Positions 30,789 through 39,400 of a stretch of 64,000 bases of DNA are shown here, in pieces (positions within the stretch are counted from its first letter, which is position 1; every line of letters starts with the position of its first letter). The stretch comes from Stenotrophomonas bentonitica (lineage in GTDB: Bacteria; Pseudomonadota; Gammaproteobacteria; Xanthomonadales; Xanthomonadaceae). A program made the translations under genes and the position numbers. Location of the stretch: assembly GCF_002887735.1 (NCBI RefSeq), contig NZ_PKQP01000002.1:124001-188000 (forward strand). Direction: 5' to 3'. Under the pieces are notes generated by a model that worked only from the letters and a program-made list of their open reading frames with translations, was not told where the DNA came from and did no database searches.

Positions 30789-32251
30789 GCCTGGCCACCG
30801 CGGGTTGCGTCGGCATCGGCGTCGGCAGGCAGGAAGCCTGCGGCTTCTTCTGGACCCCACTGACCGGCCGGGTAGGGCTGCAACGGCAGCTTGGCTTCCT
30901 TCCACGCATCGCTGACGCTGTCGATCCACGCCCAGGCCGCGCGCACTTCGTCATCGCGCACGAACAGCGCATGGTTGCCGTTGAAGGCATCCAGGAACAG
31001 GCGTTCATAAGCGATGCGGCGGTGCAGGCCGGTCGGCACGGACAGTTCCAGTTCCAGCGGATGCAGTTCCAGCGCGCCCCATTCCGGGCCGGCCAGCGAG
31101 CTCATCAGGCCCAGCTCGATGTTTTCCTGCGGCTGCAGCTGGAAGGTGATGCGGTTGGGGGTGGCATTGCCGCGGTGCGGGCGCTCGAACAGCCAATGCG
31201 TGACCGGCTTGAGCGTGACCACCACGCGGGTGGTGCGCTCGGCCAGGCGCTTGCCGGTGACCAGGTGGAACGGCACGCCGGACCAGCGCCAGTTGTCGAT
31301 ATGCGCGGTGACGCCGGCGAAGGTTTCCACATCGCTGCCTTCCGGCGGCTGGTAGGCCTGCGCAGGCTGGCCGTTGATGGTGCCGGCGGTGTAGCGGCCC
31401 CGCACGCTGTCACGCGCGGCATGCTTGGCATCGAGCGGGCGCAGGGCGCGCAGCACTTTGACCTTCTCGTCGCGGATGCGGTCGGCTTCCAGCGACGCCG
31501 GCGGTTCCATCGCGACCAGGCACAGCAGCTGCAGGATGTGGCTCTGGACCATGTCGCGCAGCGCGCCGGAGCGGGCGTAGTACGCATCGCGGCCATCCAC
31601 GCCTTCGCTCTCGGCCACCAGGATGTGCACCGATTCGATGTAGTTGCGGTTCCAGACCGCCTCGAGCAGCGTATTGCCGAAGCGCAGCGCGATCAGGTTC
31701 TGCACCGCGGCCTTGCCCAGGTAGTGGTCCAGGCGGAACACGCGGTCTTCGTCGATCCACTGGCCGATCGTGGAGATGATCTCCTCGGCGCTGGCACTGT
31801 CGCTGCCGATCGGCTTTTCCAGCATCAGGCGGTGCGGGGCGGCCAGCGCGCCGCCCTTGGCCAAGCCTTCGCAGGTGGAGATGTACAGGCCCGGCGGGAT
31901 CGCCAGGTAGCTCACGCAGTTGCGGTCGACCAGGTCGTGGACCGATTCGGCCACGGACTCGGGATTGCGCAGGTCCACCGAGCGGTAGTCGATGCGCTGC
32001 AGCAGCGAGTGGATATCGTCCTGGCTGGCCATCGGCATGGCCTGCTGCAGGCGCGGGCGCAGGATCTCGCGGAAGGCGTCGGTGTCGTGCGGCGACAACG
32101 CCAGCGCACGAACCTTGAAGTCTTCGGGGAGCAGGCCGTCGCCCAGCAATCGCAGCAGCGAGGGGAACAGGTAGCGCTGGGCCAGGTCACCTGTGGCGCC
32201 AAACAGGAAAAGGGTGTCGTGCATCGCTCGAGTTTCAGATCCGGGTGACAT
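30785..32251 (-). CDS. zwf: glucose-6-phosphate 1-dehydrogenase
   Basis: The enzyme of about 488 residues oxidises glucose 6-phosphate and reduces NAD(P). FGATGDLAQR is the dinucleotide-binding loop, and RLDHYLGK (about 173-180) is the active-site signature. ATG 32251 was chosen; ATG 32224 (MHDTLFLFG) would remove nine residues and is also possible. It is the first gene of zwf-glk-pgl-edd-eda, which links through 4-nt overlaps at zwf-glk and glk-pgl. Confidence 0.95.
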   Translation of the reverse strand: MSPGSETRAMHDTLFLFGATGDLAQRYLFPSLLRLLGDGLLPEDFKVRALALSPHDTDAFREILRPRLQQAMPMASQDDIHSLLQRIDYRSVDLRNPESVAESVHDLVDRNCVSYLAIPPGLYISTCEGLAKGGALAAPHRLMLEKPIGSDSASAEEIISTIGQWIDEDRVFRLDHYLGKAAVQNLIALRFGNTLLEAVWNRNYIESVHILVAESEGVDGRDAYYARSGALRDMVQSHILQLLCLVAMEPPASLEADRIRDEKVKVLRALRPLDAKHAARDSVRGRYTAGTINGQPAQAYQPPEGSDVETFAGVTAHIDNWRWSGVPFHLVTGKRLAERTTRVVVTLKPVTHWLFERPHRGNATPNRITFQLQPQENIELGLMSSLAGPEWGALELHPLELELSVPTGLHRRIAYERLFLDAFNGNHALFVRDDEVRAAWAWIDSVSDAWKEAKLPLQPYPAGQWGPEEAAGFLPADADADATRGGQA

Positions 32252-32578
32252 CGTTGTCAATCGCTTCTCGTCTATGTTCTCGGGGGTCGGGCGGGGTCCT
32301 TTGTCTGCTTGTTGCAGGTGCAGCACGCCCCATGGATTCCGCCCGGCATGATGGCCTGCCAACCCGGTGTCGTGGGGGATATCGCATCCTCCCCGGCATC
32401 CAGGTCACGGCCGACTATCGGATAGTGCCACGTGAAAACGTTTACATGGCAGAATGCGCAGACTGTATTCGATTGCAGTGGTCGCCGTCATGCGGCACCA
32501 CGCCATCGACCTGCCATCGGGAGGGCCGAAGGCAGTTCCGCATAACAGCCCGGAGACCGGGCGGACTGGAATGGTGAT
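32252..32578. promoter_or_regulatory. divergent control region between zwf and the sugar ABC ATPase gene
   Basis: No supported gene lies in these 327 bases; a 110-codon frame here looks like a shadow. TGAAAACGTTTACA at 32433-32446 is a near-perfect palindrome centred on CG, the form typical of LacI/GalR-family operators. Its place suggests control of zwf, the ABC gene or both. No LacI-family gene is in the window. Confidence 0.5.
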
Positions 32579-33670
32579 ATGGCAAAAGTGCAGTTGCAGG
32601 GCGTTCGCAAGGTCTACGACAACGGTCAGGTGGCCGTGCAGGGCGCGACCTTCGAAGTGGCCGATGGTGAATTGATGGTGCTGGTGGGGCCGTCCGGGTG
32701 TGGCAAGTCCACACTGCTGCGCATGGTCGCCGGCCTGGAAGAAATCAGTGGCGGCACGCTGACGATCGGCGACCGCGTGGTCAACGACGTGGCGCCCAAG
32801 GATCGTGACATCGCCATGGTGTTCCAGAGCTATGCGCTGTATCCGCACATGACCGTGGCCGAGAACCTGGCCTTCGGTCTGAAGCTGCGCGGCCACGACA
32901 AGGCCACGATCAGCAAGCGGGTCAGTGAGGCGGCCCAAACGCTGGGCCTGACCGAGATGCTCGACAAGCTGCCCAAGGCGATGTCCGGCGGCCAGCGCCA
33001 GCGCGTTGCGCTGGGCCGCGCGCTGGTGCGCGAGCCGGCGGTGTTCCTGCTCGATGAGCCGCTGTCCAACCTGGACGCCAAACTGCGCCACAGCGTGCGG
33101 ACCGAAATCGCGCAGCTGCACCGCAAGCTGGGCACCACCATGATCTACGTGACCCACGATCAGGTGGAAGCGATGACCCTGGGCCAGCGCATCGTGGTGC
33201 TCAAGGATGGCGTGATCCAGCAGATCGATACCCCGATGGCGCTGTACGACCGCCCGGCCAACCTGTTCGTGGCCGGCTTCCTCGGCAGCCCGGCGATGAA
33301 TGTGCTGCGCGGCACCCTGCAGCGCACCGACAGCGGCTATGCCGTACAGGACACCGGGCTGACCGCGCCGCTGGGCCAGGCCCGGATCGATCAGGCGTGG
33401 GTCGGCAAGGCGATCGCCGTGGGCGTGCGCCCGGAGCATCTGCAGCCGGCCGCGGCCGGGGATGCGACGGCGTTCGAGGCGATGATCGATGGCATCGAGC
33501 CGGTCGGCAACGAGATTTTCGTCAACATGACCAGTGGCGGCCAGCCGTTGGTGATGCGCGTGGCACCGCAGGGGTTGCCGTCGGTCGGCGAGCCGATCCG
33601 CGTGGCGATCCATCCGCAGGGCCTGCATTTCTTCGATGCGCAGACCGGCGAGCGCTTGAACGACGCGTAA
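32579..33670 (+). CDS. ugpC: sugar ABC transporter ATP-binding protein (UgpC/MsmX/MalK type)
   Basis: The 363-residue ATPase has Walker A GPSGCGKST, Q-loop VFQSYALYPHMT, signature MSGGQRQR and Walker B VFLLDEP, then a C-terminal OB-type regulatory domain (about 240-363). It belongs to the MalK/UgpC/MsmX group, whose members can energise several sugar or glycerol-phosphate importers. No permease or binding protein lies next to it, so it probably serves importers encoded elsewhere. It is divergent from zwf. Confidence 0.9.
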   Translation: MAKVQLQGVRKVYDNGQVAVQGATFEVADGELMVLVGPSGCGKSTLLRMVAGLEEISGGTLTIGDRVVNDVAPKDRDIAMVFQSYALYPHMTVAENLAFGLKLRGHDKATISKRVSEAAQTLGLTEMLDKLPKAMSGGQRQRVALGRALVREPAVFLLDEPLSNLDAKLRHSVRTEIAQLHRKLGTTMIYVTHDQVEAMTLGQRIVVLKDGVIQQIDTPMALYDRPANLFVAGFLGSPAMNVLRGTLQRTDSGYAVQDTGLTAPLGQARIDQAWVGKAIAVGVRPEHLQPAAAGDATAFEAMIDGIEPVGNEIFVNMTSGGQPLVMRVAPQGLPSVGEPIRVAIHPQGLHFFDAQTGERLNDA

Positions 33671-33690
33671 GGCGCGGACGGGTACGGGGT

Positions 33691-33713
33691 TGCCGGCCAG
33701 CGGCCGGCACTAC
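33691..33713 (-). repeat. GTAG palindrome (SMAG/REP-like)
   Basis: Read on the minus strand it begins GTAG and continues TGCCGGCCGCTGGCCGGCA. It is the first of three such elements between the convergent ugpC and ygfZ genes. Confidence 0.8.
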
Positions 33714-33727
33714 CCGTGCGCGAATCC

Positions 33728-33762
33728 GGCAGTGCCACCAGATCAGGCAGTGCCACCAGATC
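33728..33762 (+). repeat. two 17-bp direct repeats between GTAG palindromes
   Basis: GGCAGTGCCACCAGATC occurs at 33728-33744 and 33746-33762, directly before the next GTAG palindrome, whose GTAGTGCC start resembles the repeat start. This may be a degenerated expansion of the palindrome. Confidence 0.6.
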
Positions 33763-33764
33763 CG

Positions 33765-33786
33765 GTAGTGCCGGCCGCTGGCCGGC
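33765..33786 (+). repeat. GTAG palindrome (SMAG/REP-like)
   Basis: GTAG followed by TGCCGGCCGCTGGCCGGC. It is opposite in direction to the element at 33691-33713, so the two form a paired unit with the direct repeats between them. Confidence 0.8.
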
Positions 33787-33819
33787 TCCACGCACACCCA
33801 TCAACGTTCATGGCGTGCC

Positions 33820-33844
33820 GCATCGACCAACGGTCGATGCCTAC
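33820..33844 (-). repeat. GTAG palindrome (SMAG/REP-like), variant stem
   Basis: On the minus strand GTAG is followed by the palindrome GCATCGACCGTTGGTCGATGC. It ends six bases from the ygfZ stop codon. Confidence 0.75.
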
Positions 33845-33849
33845 CGGGT

Positions 33850-34719
33850 CTACCGCGCCAGACCATCCAGCAACGGCAGGTGGGCGGCCTGGACCCCGCC
33901 GACGCTCAACGGCTCCGGCGCGATCTCCAGCGGCAGCACCGCCAGGGCCAGATCACCGGCCACCGAGGCCACCGTGCCGATCGCTGCGTCCTTCTGATGT
34001 ACCTGCGTGCCGCTGGTCGTGCCCTCCACGACCCGCAGCAGCTGCAGGGCGCGCTTGGCCTTGCCCAGGAAGTGGGTGCGGGCCACGATTTCCTGGCCCG
34101 GGTAGCAGCCTTTCTTGACGCTGTACCCGTTCAGGCGGTCCAGCCCCAACTGCTGTGGCGTCCACTGCTCGCGCTGATCGGCGTCCAGTCGCGGCAGCCC
34201 GTAGCGCAGGTCGGACTGGCGCCAGGCCAGCGCGATATCCGCACTGTCGGCCGCAGCGGCCACGGCATCGGCCGCGCCGATCCGCAGGCTGCGCGGAAGC
34301 ACATCGCTGCCGAGGTCCAGTTCGAGGTTTTCGCCGGCAAGTTGCGCAATCGCGGCCCCGGAGGCCGCTTCCGGCGCGGTGAAGCTCGCCACCACGGCCA
34401 GGTCGTTGCGCACCTCGATCCGGACCTTGCGGCGGAATACAAAACGCTGCAACTGCGACGCAATCGCATCGGCGTCGCCGTCGGCGAGCAGCAGCACGAT
34501 GCGCTCCTCCTCCAGCCGCAACAGCTGGAACACAGCAATGGTGCGGCCCTTGGCCGTCAGCCAGGCACTCCACTGCCAATGCCGCAGGGGCAGGGCGGTG
34601 ACATCGCTGGAGAATTGGGCATGGGCAAAGGCGGCCGCATCGGCACCGCTGAGACTGAGCAGCTGGTGACCGGAAAGGCGCGAAAAGCCGGCGAAATCGG
34701 AGGGCAGGTTGTCAGGCAC
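33850..34719 (-). CDS. ygfZ: YgfZ/GcvT-like folate-binding protein
   Basis: The protein of about 289 residues carries the YgfZ signature KKGCYPGQEIVART with the conserved cysteine. YgfZ uses folate in the repair or assembly of certain iron-sulfur enzymes. The start is uncertain: no ATG is close, and GTG 34719 was chosen; the open frame continues to 34824. It is divergent from the succinate dehydrogenase block, a complex that needs iron-sulfur clusters. Confidence 0.88.
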   Translation of the reverse strand: MPDNLPSDFAGFSRLSGHQLLSLSGADAAAFAHAQFSSDVTALPLRHWQWSAWLTAKGRTIAVFQLLRLEEERIVLLLADGDADAIASQLQRFVFRRKVRIEVRNDLAVVASFTAPEAASGAAIAQLAGENLELDLGSDVLPRSLRIGAADAVAAAADSADIALAWRQSDLRYGLPRLDADQREQWTPQQLGLDRLNGYSVKKGCYPGQEIVARTHFLGKAKRALQLLRVVEGTTSGTQVHQKDAAIGTVASVAGDLALAVLPLEIAPEPLSVGGVQAAHLPLLDGLAR

Positions 34720-34731
34720 GTGAACGGGGTC

Positions 34732-34737
34732 TAAAAT
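34732..34737 (+). promoter_or_regulatory. -10 element (TAAAAT) before the SdhAF4-like gene
   Basis: TAAAAT lies 21 bases before ATG 34759 in the region divergent from ygfZ. It is the likely promoter of the succinate dehydrogenase block. No clear -35 is seen. Confidence 0.45.
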
Positions 34738-34758
34738 TTGTGCGTTGCGAGAACACCC

Positions 34759-34932
34759 ATGATAGGCCAAACAACCCCCACTCCAGATTCTGAAGCTGAA
34801 GGCACGCTGGTACCGGAGGAGCAACCGCTCCCCGCGACGCCGGCAGTGCCTTTGGAAATCGGCGGCCGCGGCGGACTTGATCCGGTGCGGTACGGAGATT
34901 GGGAAAAAAACGGACGCTGCATCGATTTTTGA
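34759..34932 (+). CDS. SdhAF4-like protein (DUF1674), succinate dehydrogenase assembly factor
   Basis: The 57-residue protein ends in GGRGGLDPVRYGDWEKNGRCIDF-type sequence, the core of DUF1674, with key residues Gly-Leu-Asp, Arg-Tyr-Gly-Asp-Trp and a terminal Cys-Ile-Asp-Phe. The eukaryotic member SDHAF4 binds flavinylated SdhA before complex assembly. ATG 34759 was chosen; a TTG 21 bases upstream is less likely. It lies 56 bases before sdhC, and its position fits the assembly role. Confidence 0.85.
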   Translation: MIGQTTPTPDSEAEGTLVPEEQPLPATPAVPLEIGGRGGLDPVRYGDWEKNGRCIDF

Positions 34933-34988
34933 TCAGCATTGAGCCAACGCGGCATTGCGCCGCCCAGCCGAGATAACGAGCCCAGCGA

Positions 34989-35381
34989 ATGGCCGCCAGA
35001 GAACGTCCCCTTTCCCCGCACCTTCAGGTGTATCGCTGGCAGATTCAGATGGCCACCTCGATCCTGCATCGAGCGACCGGCATCTTTCTGTCTGTTGGAG
35101 CCCTGATCATTGCCGGCGGCCTGCTCGCCCTGATGATGGGTCCTGAATCCTGGAACTGCTTCACCGGCCAGGCCGGTAGCTGGTACGGCAAGCTCTTCCT
35201 GTTCGCCTGGACCTGGTCCTTCGCCTACCACCTGTGCAATGGCATCCGCCATATCGTGCAGGACTTCGCGATCGGCTTCTCCATCCCCGCCTTCGTGCGC
35301 AGCAGCTGGGTCTCGGTCTTCGCCAGCCTGGTGATCACCGCCCTGGTCTGGGCCTACGTCTTCATGGGAGCGGCCGCATGA
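34989..35381 (+). CDS. sdhC: succinate dehydrogenase cytochrome b556 subunit
   Basis: The 130-residue protein has three membrane segments and the family start RPLSPHLQVYRW. HLCNGIRH contains the likely heme-ligand histidine. It anchors the catalytic SdhAB pair to the inner membrane with sdhD and helps form the quinone site. It overlaps sdhD by 4 bases. Confidence 0.94.
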   Translation: MAARERPLSPHLQVYRWQIQMATSILHRATGIFLSVGALIIAGGLLALMMGPESWNCFTGQAGSWYGKLFLFAWTWSFAYHLCNGIRHIVQDFAIGFSIPAFVRSSWVSVFASLVITALVWAYVFMGAAA

Positions 35382-35764
35382 ACAAGTACCGTACCCCGCT
35401 GAAGAACGTGCGTGGCCTTGGCGCTGCCAAGACCGGTACCGAGCACTTCGTGATGCAGCGCCTGACCGCCACCGCGCTGGTCGGCCTGACCATCTGGTTC
35501 CTGGTGTTCGTACTGAGCCTGATCGGCGCCGATTACGTGACCGCGACCGACGCGGTGTCCAAGCCGTGGAACGCGGTGCTGCTGGTCGGCTTCCTGGTCG
35601 CGATGTTCTGGCATGCCCAGCTCGGCCTGCAGGTCGTGCTGGAAGACTACATCCACAATTCGCTGCTGGCCCTGGCGCTGCAGACCACGGTGAAGTTCAT
35701 CGCCGTGCTCGGCGGGATCGTCAGTGTTTTTGCGGTCGCCCGCATCGCGCTCGGCGTCGCCTGA
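35378..35764 (+). CDS. sdhD: succinate dehydrogenase membrane anchor subunit
   Basis: The 128-residue protein has three membrane segments. EHFVMQRLTA near the N-terminus and WHAQLGLQVVLEDYIH in the middle match the SdhD family. Its ATG overlaps the sdhC stop; the open frame upstream is a shadow of sdhC. Confidence 0.94.
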   Translation: MNKYRTPLKNVRGLGAAKTGTEHFVMQRLTATALVGLTIWFLVFVLSLIGADYVTATDAVSKPWNAVLLVGFLVAMFWHAQLGLQVVLEDYIHNSLLALALQTTVKFIAVLGGIVSVFAVARIALGVA

Positions 35765-35795
35765 GTCCAGGCACCAAGACAGGAATCCAGATTAG

Positions 35796-37586
35796 ATGTC
35801 CGCTTACAAGATTACGGAACACAAGTACGATATGGTCGTGGTCGGCGCCGGCGGTGCTGGCCTGCGCGCCACGTTCGGCCTTGCCGCCAAGGGCCTGCAG
35901 ACGGTCTGTCTGACCAAGGTCTTCCCGACCCGTTCGCACACCGTGGCCGCGCAGGGCGGTATTTCGGCCGCGCTGGGCAACATGGGCGAAGACGACTGGC
36001 GCTACCACTTCTTCGACACCATCAAGGGCTCGGATTGGCTGGGTGACCAGGACGCCATCGAGTACATGTGCCGCGAAGCGATCCCGGCCATCATCGAACT
36101 GGAACACTACGGTGTGCCCTTCAGCCGTACCGAAGAGGGCAAGATCTACCAGCGCCCGTTCGGTGGCATGACCACCAAGTACGGCGAAGGCCCGTCCGCG
36201 CAGCGCACCTGCGCCGCCGCCGACCGTACCGGCCACGCCATGCTGCACACGCTGTACCAGCAGTCGCTGGCGCACAACGCGCGCTTCATGATCGAGTACT
36301 TCGCGCTCGACCTGATCTTCGATGACGAAGGCGTCTGCCGCGGCGTGCTCGCGCTGGACATGGCCGACGGCTCGCTGCACCTGTTCCGCGCCCACGGCGT
36401 GGTGCTGGCCACCGGCGGCTACGGCCGCGCCTACTTCAGCGCCACCTCGGCCCACACCTGCACCGGCGACGGCGGCGGTCTGGTCATGCGTGCCGGCCTG
36501 CCGATGCAGGACATGGAGTTCGTGCAGTTCCACCCGACCGGTATCTACGGCGCGGGCTGCCTGATCACCGAAGGCGTGCGTGGCGAAGGCGGCATCCTGC
36601 GCAACAGCAACGGCGAGCGCTTCATGGAGCGCTATGCCCCGCACTACAAGGATCTAGCTTCGCGCGACGTGGTGTCACGTTCGATGACCATCGAGATCCG
36701 CGAAGGCCGCGGCGTTGGCGAGCACAAGGATCACATCCTGCTCGACCTGACCCACCTCGGCCCGGGCGTCATCGACGACAAGCTGCCGGGCATCGCTGAA
36801 AGCGCCCGCATCTTCGCCGGCGTGGACGTGCACAAGCAGCCGATCCCGGTCATCCCGACCGTGCACTACAACATGGGTGGCATCCCGACCAACTACCACG
36901 GCGAAGTCGTGCGCAAGGTCGGCGACAACCCCGATGCGGTCGTGCCGGGCCTGTACGCCATCGGCGAAGCGGCCTGCGTGTCCGTGCACGGTGCCAACCG
37001 CCTGGGCTCCAACTCGCTGCTGGATCTGGTCGTGTTCGGCCGTGCGGTGGCCAACCGCTGTGCCGAGACCATCAAGTCCGGCGCGCCGCACAAGACCCTG
37101 CCGTCGGATGCGTGCGACAAGGCGCTGGGCCTGCTGGACAAGCTGCGCTACGCCAACGGCGACACCCCGACCTCGGTCATCCGCGATCGCATGCAGCGCA
37201 CCATGCAGAACGACGCGGCGGTGTTCCGGACCAGCAAGACCCTGGAAGAGGGCTGCGCCAAGATGGCCGAGATCTTCGACTCCTTCCAGGACGTCAAGGT
37301 CTCCGACCGTTCGCTGGTGTGGAACTCGGACCTGATCGAAACCTACGAGCTGAACAACCTGCTGCTCAACGCGGTGGCGACGATCAACTCGGCCGAACAG
37401 CGCAAGGAAAGCCGCGGCGCGCATGCGCATGAGGACTTCCCGGACCGCGACGACGTCAACTGGCAGAAGCACACGCTGGTCAACGTCGACGAGAACGGCA
37501 AGTGCGAGTTCGACTACCGCCCGGTCCACATGTACACGCTGAGCAAGGACGTGGACGTCGTCCCGCCCAAGCCGCGCGTTTACTAA
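35796..37586 (+). CDS. sdhA: succinate dehydrogenase flavoprotein subunit
   Basis: The 596-residue subunit oxidises succinate to fumarate. It has the FAD fold [22 protein letters not shown] with the histidine that binds FAD covalently, and the active-site segments [11 protein letters not shown] and [12 protein letters not shown]. It ends 163 bases before sdhB, a gap with no gene seen. Confidence 0.97.
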   Translation: MSAYKITEHKYDMVVVGAGGAGLRATFGLAAKGLQTVCLTKVFPTRSHTVAAQGGISAALGNMGEDDWRYHFFDTIKGSDWLGDQDAIEYMCREAIPAIIELEHYGVPFSRTEEGKIYQRPFGGMTTKYGEGPSAQRTCAAADRTGHAMLHTLYQQSLAHNARFMIEYFALDLIFDDEGVCRGVLALDMADGSLHLFRAHGVVLATGGYGRAYFSATSAHTCTGDGGGLVMRAGLPMQDMEFVQFHPTGIYGAGCLITEGVRGEGGILRNSNGERFMERYAPHYKDLASRDVVSRSMTIEIREGRGVGEHKDHILLDLTHLGPGVIDDKLPGIAESARIFAGVDVHKQPIPVIPTVHYNMGGIPTNYHGEVVRKVGDNPDAVVPGLYAIGEAACVSVHGANRLGSNSLLDLVVFGRAVANRCAETIKSGAPHKTLPSDACDKALGLLDKLRYANGDTPTSVIRDRMQRTMQNDAAVFRTSKTLEEGCAKMAEIFDSFQDVKVSDRSLVWNSDLIETYELNNLLLNAVATINSAEQRKESRGAHAHEDFPDRDDVNWQKHTLVNVDENGKCEFDYRPVHMYTLSKDVDVVPPKPRVY

Positions 37587-37749
37587 GAGACCTGCGGCAT
37601 GACCTCCGTCCACGCAGCGCCCGCGACCGCCGTCCCCCGCAAGGGTGGGGTGGCGCGTGCGCCGCTGGCCGGTGGTGTCGACTTCCTCATCTTCCGTGCT
37701 ACCCGCGCCTGCCCCGCAGCGCGAGCCGCCTGAGCCAACGAGAACAGCC

Positions 37750-38535
37750 ATGGCCGAGTTTTCCCTCCCCAAGAATTCCAAGATCGGAAAGGGCAAGCAC
37801 TTCCCCGCCAAGAGCGGTGCGAAGAACACCCGCACCTTCAAGATCTACCGCTGGAGTCCCGACGACGACAGCAACCCGCGCACCGATACGTACGAGATCG
37901 ATCTGGACGCCTGCGGCCCGATGGTTCTGGACGCGCTGATCAAGATCAAGAACGAGATCGATCCGACCCTGACCTTCCGTCGTTCGTGCCGTGAGGGCAT
38001 CTGCGGTTCGTGCGCGATGAACATCGACGGCACCAACACGCTGGCCTGCACCCGCGCCATCGCCGACTGCGGCAAGGCCGAAGTGCCGATCTACCCGCTG
38101 CCGCACATGAGCGTGGTCAAGGATCTGGTGCCGGACCTGACCCACTTCTACGCGCAGTACGCCTCGATCAAGCCGTGGATCCGCACCCAGACCCCGCCGC
38201 CGCCGGATCGCGAGCGCCTGCAGTCGCCGGAAGACCGCAAGAAGCTGGACGGCCTGTACGAGTGCATCCTGTGCGCGTGCTGCTCGACCAGCTGCCCGAG
38301 CTACTGGTGGAACGGCGAGCGTTACCTGGGCCCGGCCATCCTGCTGCAGGCCTACCGCTGGATCGTCGACTCGCGCGATGAAGACACCGGTGCGCGCCTG
38401 GACGAGCTGGAAGACCCGTTCAAGCTGTACCGCTGCCACACCATCATGAACTGCTCGCGGACCTGTCCGAAGGGCCTGAACCCGGCGCTGGCCATTGCCG
38501 AGATCAAGAAGTTGATGATGGCGCGTCGCGCCTGA
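37750..38535 (+). CDS. sdhB: succinate dehydrogenase iron-sulfur subunit
   Basis: The 261-residue subunit passes electrons from SdhA to quinone. The N-terminal ferredoxin part has [15 protein letters not shown] for the 2Fe-2S cluster. The C-terminal part has [12 protein letters not shown] and [11 protein letters not shown] for the 4Fe-4S and 3Fe-4S clusters. ATG 37750 was chosen over a longer frame because MAEFSLPK matches the family start. A GTAG palindrome array follows. Confidence 0.96.
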   Translation: MAEFSLPKNSKIGKGKHFPAKSGAKNTRTFKIYRWSPDDDSNPRTDTYEIDLDACGPMVLDALIKIKNEIDPTLTFRRSCREGICGSCAMNIDGTNTLACTRAIADCGKAEVPIYPLPHMSVVKDLVPDLTHFYAQYASIKPWIRTQTPPPPDRERLQSPEDRKKLDGLYECILCACCSTSCPSYWWNGERYLGPAILLQAYRWIVDSRDEDTGARLDELEDPFKLYRCHTIMNCSRTCPKGLNPALAIAEIKKLMMARRA

Positions 38536-38549
38536 TCCAGACGTGCCCG

Positions 38550-38704
38550 GTAGCGCCACGCCATGCGTGGTCCTGCAACAGAGGATCGAAACGGTAGCGC
38601 CACGCCATGCGTGGCGTCTCAGAAAATGATCGAAATGGTAGAGTCATGCCATGCGTGGCTTCTCAGAAAATGATCGAAACGGTAGAGCCACGCCATGCGT
38701 GGCT
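38550..38704 (+). repeat. tandem array of four GTAG palindromes, 44-bp period
   Basis: GTAG palindromes start at 38550, 38594, 38638 and 38682, exactly 44 bases apart. Each has a stem built on GCCACGCCATGCGTGGC (one copy varies). Spacers of about 21 bases share GATCGAAAC/TG, and two contain TCTCAGAAAATGATCGAAA. The array fills the gap between sdhB and sdhE. Stem sequence and the GTAG end match the SMAG family of Stenotrophomonas. Confidence 0.88.
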
Positions 38705-38728
38705 TTGCCTTATCTGGAAACGCAGAAA

Positions 38729-38977
38729 ATGGATGAAGCAACCGAACTGAAAAAGCTGCGCTGGCGCTGCCGCCGCGGCATGCGCGAGCTGGATCAGCTG
38801 TTCGGCCGTTACCTGGACCGGTGCTGGCTGCGGGCACCGACAGACGAGCGCGAGGTTTTCCTGTTCCTGCTGGAAAGCGAAGACGATAAGTTGTGGCGCT
38901 GGTTCATGGGTTACGAGGAATGCCCGCATGCCGCGCCCGCTGCCCTCATCGCCAGGATCCGCGCCCTGCCAGCTTGA
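38729..38977 (+). CDS. sdhE: SdhE, FAD assembly factor
   Basis: The 82-residue helical protein carries the RGxxE motif (Arg16 to Glu20 in RRGMRELD), needed for covalent FAD attachment to SdhA in this family. A frame-compatible ATG lies in the last GTAG palindrome copies (38651) and would add 26 residues; ATG 38729 matches the family start. It overlaps the next gene by 50 bases. Confidence 0.92.
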   Translation: MDEATELKKLRWRCRRGMRELDQLFGRYLDRCWLRAPTDEREVFLFLLESEDDKLWRWFMGYEECPHAAPAALIARIRALPA

Positions 38978-39377
38978 GTGGCACCCCTCGCGCTGGCAGT
39001 GCCGGGCGCTGATCGCCATGGGCGCGCTGATGCCCTGGGCCCTGTGGGCCACCGAGCTTCCGGCGCCGTGGGGCCTGGCCTTGGGCCTGGTGGCGATGGT
39101 GGGCACGTGGCTGGAGGCGTGGCGGTATGCGCGCGGCCCGGGCTGCGCCTTCCTGATCCCCCTGGATGATGAGCCGGCCCAGGTGGATGGCGAGGCGGTC
39201 GAGGACCTGCAGATGCGTCGCCGCGGCCCGCTGCTGCAGCTGCGCTGGCGGTATGAAGGGCGTCGCCACTGGCGCCTGTTCTGGCCCGATACCCTTCCGG
39301 CGGCGCAGGCACGTGAACTGCGACTAGCCGTCCGGGCACACTGCATTTCCCGTTCACCCCCTGCAGTGGCACCATAG
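38928..39377 (+). CDS. YgfX/CptA-like membrane protein
   Basis: The 149-residue protein has two hydrophobic segments at about residues 26-65 and a basic, Arg/Trp-rich soluble part. Size, topology and overlap with sdhE match E. coli ygfX, next to sdhE (ygfY); that pair has also been described as the CptAB toxin-antitoxin. Sequence similarity is only moderate, so the call rests largely on position. Confidence 0.6.
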   Translation: MPRPLPSSPGSAPCQLEWHPSRWQCRALIAMGALMPWALWATELPAPWGLALGLVAMVGTWLEAWRYARGPGCAFLIPLDDEPAQVDGEAVEDLQMRRRGPLLQLRWRYEGRRHWRLFWPDTLPAAQARELRLAVRAHCISRSPPAVAP

Positions 39378-39400
39378 CCTGAATTGTCCGGCGTACCTGC

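Noticed and set aside
32245..32577. 110-codon plus-strand frame between zwf and the ABC ATPase gene
   Set aside because: No ribosome site or domain, and it covers the divergent promoter region with the palindromic operator.
38550..38704. Possible CRISPR array because of regular spacing
   Set aside because: The repeats are GTAG palindromes, spacers are similar to each other rather than unique, the period is 44 bases with only four copies, and no cas genes are near.
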